DNA from: Candidatus Adiutrix sp.
GTDB taxonomy: Bacteria > Desulfobacterota > Desulfarculia > Adiutricales > Adiutricaceae
DNA length: 7,522 nucleotides
NCBI GenBank assembly: GCA_031273445.1
Contig: JAISRV010000193.1
Coordinates: 1-7,522, forward strand
Reading direction: 5' to 3'
The notes under the pieces: generated by a model
What the model was told of the DNA's origin: nothing
The model's input: only the letters and a program-made list of their open reading frames with translations
Database searches by the model: none
Shown here: positions 5,526 to 7,522 of the stretch, piece by piece
How positions within the stretch are numbered: the stretch's first letter is position 1
Layout: the number at the start of each line of letters is the position of its first letter
Made by a program: the position numbers and the translations under genes

Positions 5526-6011
5526 CTATTCGCAGAACGGGGCGCAGACGTTCATCGGTTTGACGGCCAGGAAGGCGTCGGCCTGGGTCTTCATGATCAG
5601 GATATTGCGGACGGTGCGTTCCCAGGGGCTGAAATCGGCCGTCGCCCAGGGCACCCTGTAGCGGGCTTCATACTCGACGCAGACGCAATAAAGCTCTTTG
5701 GGGTCGTGTTCCCGCAGCACGGCGGCCGTGGGGGCTACGGGCGTGCTCTGCAGGGCCCTGGCTTTTTGAATTTCCCACATGGCGCTTTCGCGGTAGCTGG
5801 CCAAGAGGCCGTTTATGGCCGCCTTTTCAATAGGGTTTGACGGCAGCTCGACAGGCTCGGGCGGGTCGGCGTGCCCGTAGCCGATGGTGTAAGGGTCGCA
5901 GGCGGCCAGGCCCAGGCCGCAAATCAGGATCAGGGCCGCGGCGCGCATGAAGCGCGCGACGCGATGGCCGGCGCGGGGCCCGGCCGTCATTTCCAACGGC
6001 AATTCCATCAT
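5526..6011 (-). CDS. Uncharacterised small lipoprotein with paired cysteines, downstream of flgA
   Basis: The frame encodes up to 161 residues. A hydrophobic segment (24-36) ends in a lipobox L35-A36-A37-C38, so the mature protein should be lipidated at C38 and attached to the inner or outer membrane; the residue after Cys is Asp, which in enteric bacteria favours inner-membrane retention but may not apply here. The mature part is about 124 residues with two cysteine pairs, CVC (109, 111) and CAPFC (156, 160), the latter almost at the C-terminus. Start choice is uncertain: ATG at 6011 and 6008 have an AAAGG only at 13 nt or more, and ATGs at 5990 and 5948 would give more usual signal peptides without a good site. 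The gene is 18 nt downstream of flgA on the same strand, probably in the same transcript. It does not look like FlgH, which is larger. Function is unknown. Confidence 0.78.
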   Translation of the reverse strand: MMELPLEMTAGPRAGHRVARFMRAAALILICGLGLAACDPYTIGYGHADPPEPVELPSNPIEKAAINGLLASYRESAMWEIQKARALQSTPVAPTAAVLREHDPKELYCVCVEYEARYRVPWATADFSPWERTVRNILIMKTQADAFLAVKPMNVCAPFCE

Positions 6012-6029
6012 TAAATTACTTATGCCTTT

Positions 6030-7019
6030 CTAAAAAATTATTTCAACCGTGTTGGGCCCGGTGATGCGGGCGGAGACGTTTTTTTTGCTGGAAAGGTTGG
6101 TGACGGAGATGACGTCGCCCAGGGCGCCGTCCTGCCGGGCCTGGCCGGCGGCGGTCACTTTCAGGCCGCCCTGCCGGGCGATCATAGTCACGGCCTCGCC
6201 GCGCCGCACCATCACGCTCTTAGTCAGGTGGCGATCGCCGACGACTTCCCCGGCGGCCACATTAAACTTGAGGGCGCTGCCGAGGGGCGCGGCAGGATCG
6301 GTCAAGGCCTCTTTGGCCTGGGCGAAAGGAACCTGGCCGAGGCGCAGGTCCCCTTCGGCCAGAACGTGCCCGCGCGACAGAGGGCGCGCCGCCACCACGG
6401 CCGGGACGGTCAGGTCTATCTGGGCGGCGACCCGTGCGCGCGAGACCGAGCGGCCGCCCACGATAAAATGAATGTAGCCGGACAGGGAGGCGGGGTTGGA
6501 GCCGGATTGGGGCACGAAACGATAGATGATCTCTTCCGGCTGGGCTTTGGGGAGGGCGCCGAAATTGAGGCTGATCAATTCGTAGGCGCCGCTGCGGTAT
6601 GGTTCGGTTCGGGCCAGATATTCCAGCACGGTCTTTTTCATTTCTTCTTCATCAACGACATGCCCCTGCCCGGTCAGGCGCAGTTCAGGCGGAATGGACC
6701 AGACCGTGTCGATGAGGATCAGACGGGCGGCGGCGACGCGCTCTTCGACCTCCGCCCGGCTGAGGACGAGGGTGCGGCCGGCGGCCGGGGCCTCGCCTAA
6801 ATCGATGCGGCTTATGGCCTCGGCCAGGCCCAGCCCTTCGGAACTGAGCGCGTCGATAAAGGCCAATTCGCCTAAAATCAGACGCGGCCCCGCAACGGTT
6901 TTTTCCGGCGGCAAGCTCACGCTGACCACGGCGGCCGGCAGCGCGGCGGGCGCGCCTAGAAGAGCCCAAAGGCAGAAAAATACGGCTGACGCGCACAGCC
7001 GGCGGCCAAACATCGGCAT
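6030..7019 (-). CDS. flgA: Flagellar P-ring assembly chaperone FlgA
   Basis: A 329-residue exported protein. The N-terminus (MPMFGRRLCASAVFFCLWAL, then Ala/Pro-rich to about 30) is a Sec signal peptide, placing it in the periplasm, where FlgA assists FlgI in forming the P ring around the flagellar rod. Residues 207-268 form the SAF domain (ARPLSRGHVLAEGDL, then KFNVAAGEVVGDRHL), and the C-terminal part carries the FlgA signature (VRRGEAVTMIARQGGLKVTAAGQA at 271-294, GDVISVTNLSSKK at 301-313). It is longer than enteric FlgA because of an extended N-terminal region (about 35-205), as in many non-enteric bacteria. The ATG at 7019 follows AGGAG with a 7-nt spacer. A sigma70-like promoter lies about 70 bp upstream. 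The flgE end lies 212 bp upstream and an unknown lipoprotein gene follows after 18 nt; flgH and flgI do not. Confidence 0.92.
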   Translation of the reverse strand: MPMFGRRLCASAVFFCLWALLGAPAALPAAVVSVSLPPEKTVAGPRLILGELAFIDALSSEGLGLAEAISRIDLGEAPAAGRTLVLSRAEVEERVAAARLILIDTVWSIPPELRLTGQGHVVDEEEMKKTVLEYLARTEPYRSGAYELISLNFGALPKAQPEEIIYRFVPQSGSNPASLSGYIHFIVGGRSVSRARVAAQIDLTVPAVVAARPLSRGHVLAEGDLRLGQVPFAQAKEALTDPAAPLGSALKFNVAAGEVVGDRHLTKSVMVRRGEAVTMIARQGGLKVTAAGQARQDGALGDVISVTNLSSKKNVSARITGPNTVEIIF

Positions 7020-7026
7020 AATCCGG

Positions 7027-7031
7027 CTCCT
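7027..7031 (-). promoter_or_regulatory. Shine-Dalgarno site of flgA
   Basis: AGGAG on the minus strand, 7 nt before the ATG at 7019. It favours that start over a second in-frame ATG two codons later (7013). Confidence 0.85.
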
Positions 7032-7088
7032 ATCGCCCGCGGGGACGGCCCAGACTCAGCCCCCCCGACGGGCGGGCCTGTGTGCATC

Positions 7089-7117
7089 ATTGTAATAAAT
7101 AGCGCAAGGCAGTTCAA
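7089..7117 (-). promoter_or_regulatory. Candidate sigma70-type promoter for flgA
   Basis: On the minus strand TTGAAC (7112-7117) and TACAAT (7089-7094) are separated by exactly 17 bp in an otherwise GC-rich gap. They match the TTGACA/TATAAT consensus at 4 and 5 of 6 positions. Transcription would begin near 7082, giving a leader of about 60 nt before flgA. This would let flgA and the lipoprotein gene be expressed separately from flgE. Confidence 0.5.
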
Positions 7118-7178
7118 GGGCGGTGATTCTCCTTTTGGCCTGGAGCCTTGTCGGGGCGCAAAAATCAGATTCGTCCAA

Positions 7179-7222
7179 GCCGCGCGGTCTGTTTTCAAGA
7201 CCCAGGCCGGCGGCCGCGCGGC
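7179..7222. repeat. GC-rich inverted repeat downstream of flgE
   Basis: GCCGCGCGG (7179-7187) is matched by CCGCGCGGC (7214-7222), and inside them GGTCT/AGACC (7186-7190 with 7198-7202) can pair around a 7-nt loop; the two pairings overlap by two bases. On the minus strand the segment starts 9 nt after the flgE stop. A run of five U occurs only about 14 nt beyond the structure (7160-7164), so it is at best an imperfect terminator. Confidence 0.35.
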
Positions 7223-7231
7223 GCCTGAACG

Positions 7232-7522
7232 TTAACGTTTCATTTCTATGACCTCCGACAGCATGGTGTCGGTGGTGGTGATGGTTTTGGAGTTGGCCTG
7301 GAAACCGCGCTGGGTCACGATCATATTGACGATCTCCTCGGCCAGATCGACGTTTGACTGTTCCAGAAAGTTGGCCAGAATAGTGCCGGTGCCGCCGTAG
7401 CCAGGCTCGTTCATGGCCCCCTGCCCGGAGTAGCGCGTTTCCGAAAAAAGGTTGTCGCCTTCTTTGGAGAGCCCCCAGGGGTTGAGGAAGCGGGTCAGGC
7501 CGATCTGGTAGAGCGGCTGATT
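7232..7522 (-). CDS. flgE: Flagellar hook protein FlgE, C-terminal part
   Basis: The frame is open from the window end to a TAA stop at 7232-7234, giving the last 96 residues. The fragment includes LYQIGLTRFLNPWGLSKEGD, NLFSETRYSG, GTILANFLEQSNVDLAEEIV and NMIVTQRGFQANSKTITTTD, and it ends in TMLSEVIEMKR. This is the conserved D0/coiled-coil C-terminus shared by rod and hook proteins; the SNVDLAEE...IVTQRGFQANSKTITTTD pattern and the MKR end fit FlgE best, with FlgF or FlgG as less likely alternatives. FlgE is exported through the flagellar type III apparatus and polymerises into the hook. The C-terminal helix packs with the N-terminal one inside the filament. The ATG at 7414 is internal. The gene start lies outside the window. 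Confidence 0.88.
   Translation of the reverse strand, partial: NQPLYQIGLTRFLNPWGLSKEGDNLFSETRYSGQGAMNEPGYGGTGTILANFLEQSNVDLAEEIVNMIVTQRGFQANSKTITTTDTMLSEVIEMKR

Noticed and set aside
6228..6800. Plus-strand open frame (190 codons) opposite flgA
   Set aside because: It is antisense to the SAF domain and middle of flgA, and its Gly/Ala/Gln-rich translation matches no family.
6956..7198. 80-codon minus-strand open frame covering the flgA upstream gap and signal peptide
   Set aside because: It overlaps the start of flgA in another frame and the putative promoter; no domain is recognisable.

Overview
The window is a GC-rich stretch of bacterial chromosome that most likely comes from a Desulfobacterota (deltaproteobacterial) organism. 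The inference rests on three things: an AhbB-type siroheme decarboxylase subunit next to hemL, which marks the siroheme-dependent heme route typical of sulfate reducers and relatives; a FlgE C-terminus of the kind seen in that group; and dense GC-rich coding. No tRNA, rRNA, insertion sequence, CRISPR array or phage gene was seen. It reads as ordinary housekeeping chromosome with a few small uncharacterised genes.

Layout. (1) 1-1698, plus strand: the end of an NCS2 nucleobase permease, then guanine deaminase (guaD), a purine uptake and deamination pair. (2) 1758-1793: a near-perfect hairpin with U-tracts in both directions, ending guaD and the opposing nifU-like gene. (3) 1840-2509, minus strand: a GTG-started 85-aa protein of unknown function, then an 81-aa NifU C-terminal-domain Fe-S protein. 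(4) 2510-2900: about 390 bp without a credible gene, holding a TATAAT box and, just before ahbB, a GC-rich structure that can fold over the ribosome binding site. (5) 2901-5491, plus strand: ahbB, hemL, a small membrane protein overlapping hemL by ATGA, and a 132-aa unknown protein 2 nt further on, probably one transcript. (6) 5526-7522, minus strand: the end of flgE, a 212-bp gap with a candidate sigma70-type promoter, flgA, then an uncharacterised small lipoprotein with paired cysteines.

How the genes work together. HemL makes 5-aminolevulinate, the first committed tetrapyrrole precursor, and AhbB is half of the enzyme that decarboxylates siroheme on the way to heme, so an early and a late step share a transcript. 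The two small genes behind hemL ride with it but have no recognisable role. The flagellar block is incomplete: flgA is not followed by flgH or flgI, and the unknown lipoprotein sits where flgH is often found. No clearly new system is visible. The best leads are the structured ahbB leader, the two unknown genes coupled to hemL, the cysteine-paired lipoprotein after flgA, and the small GTG-started gene before nifU.
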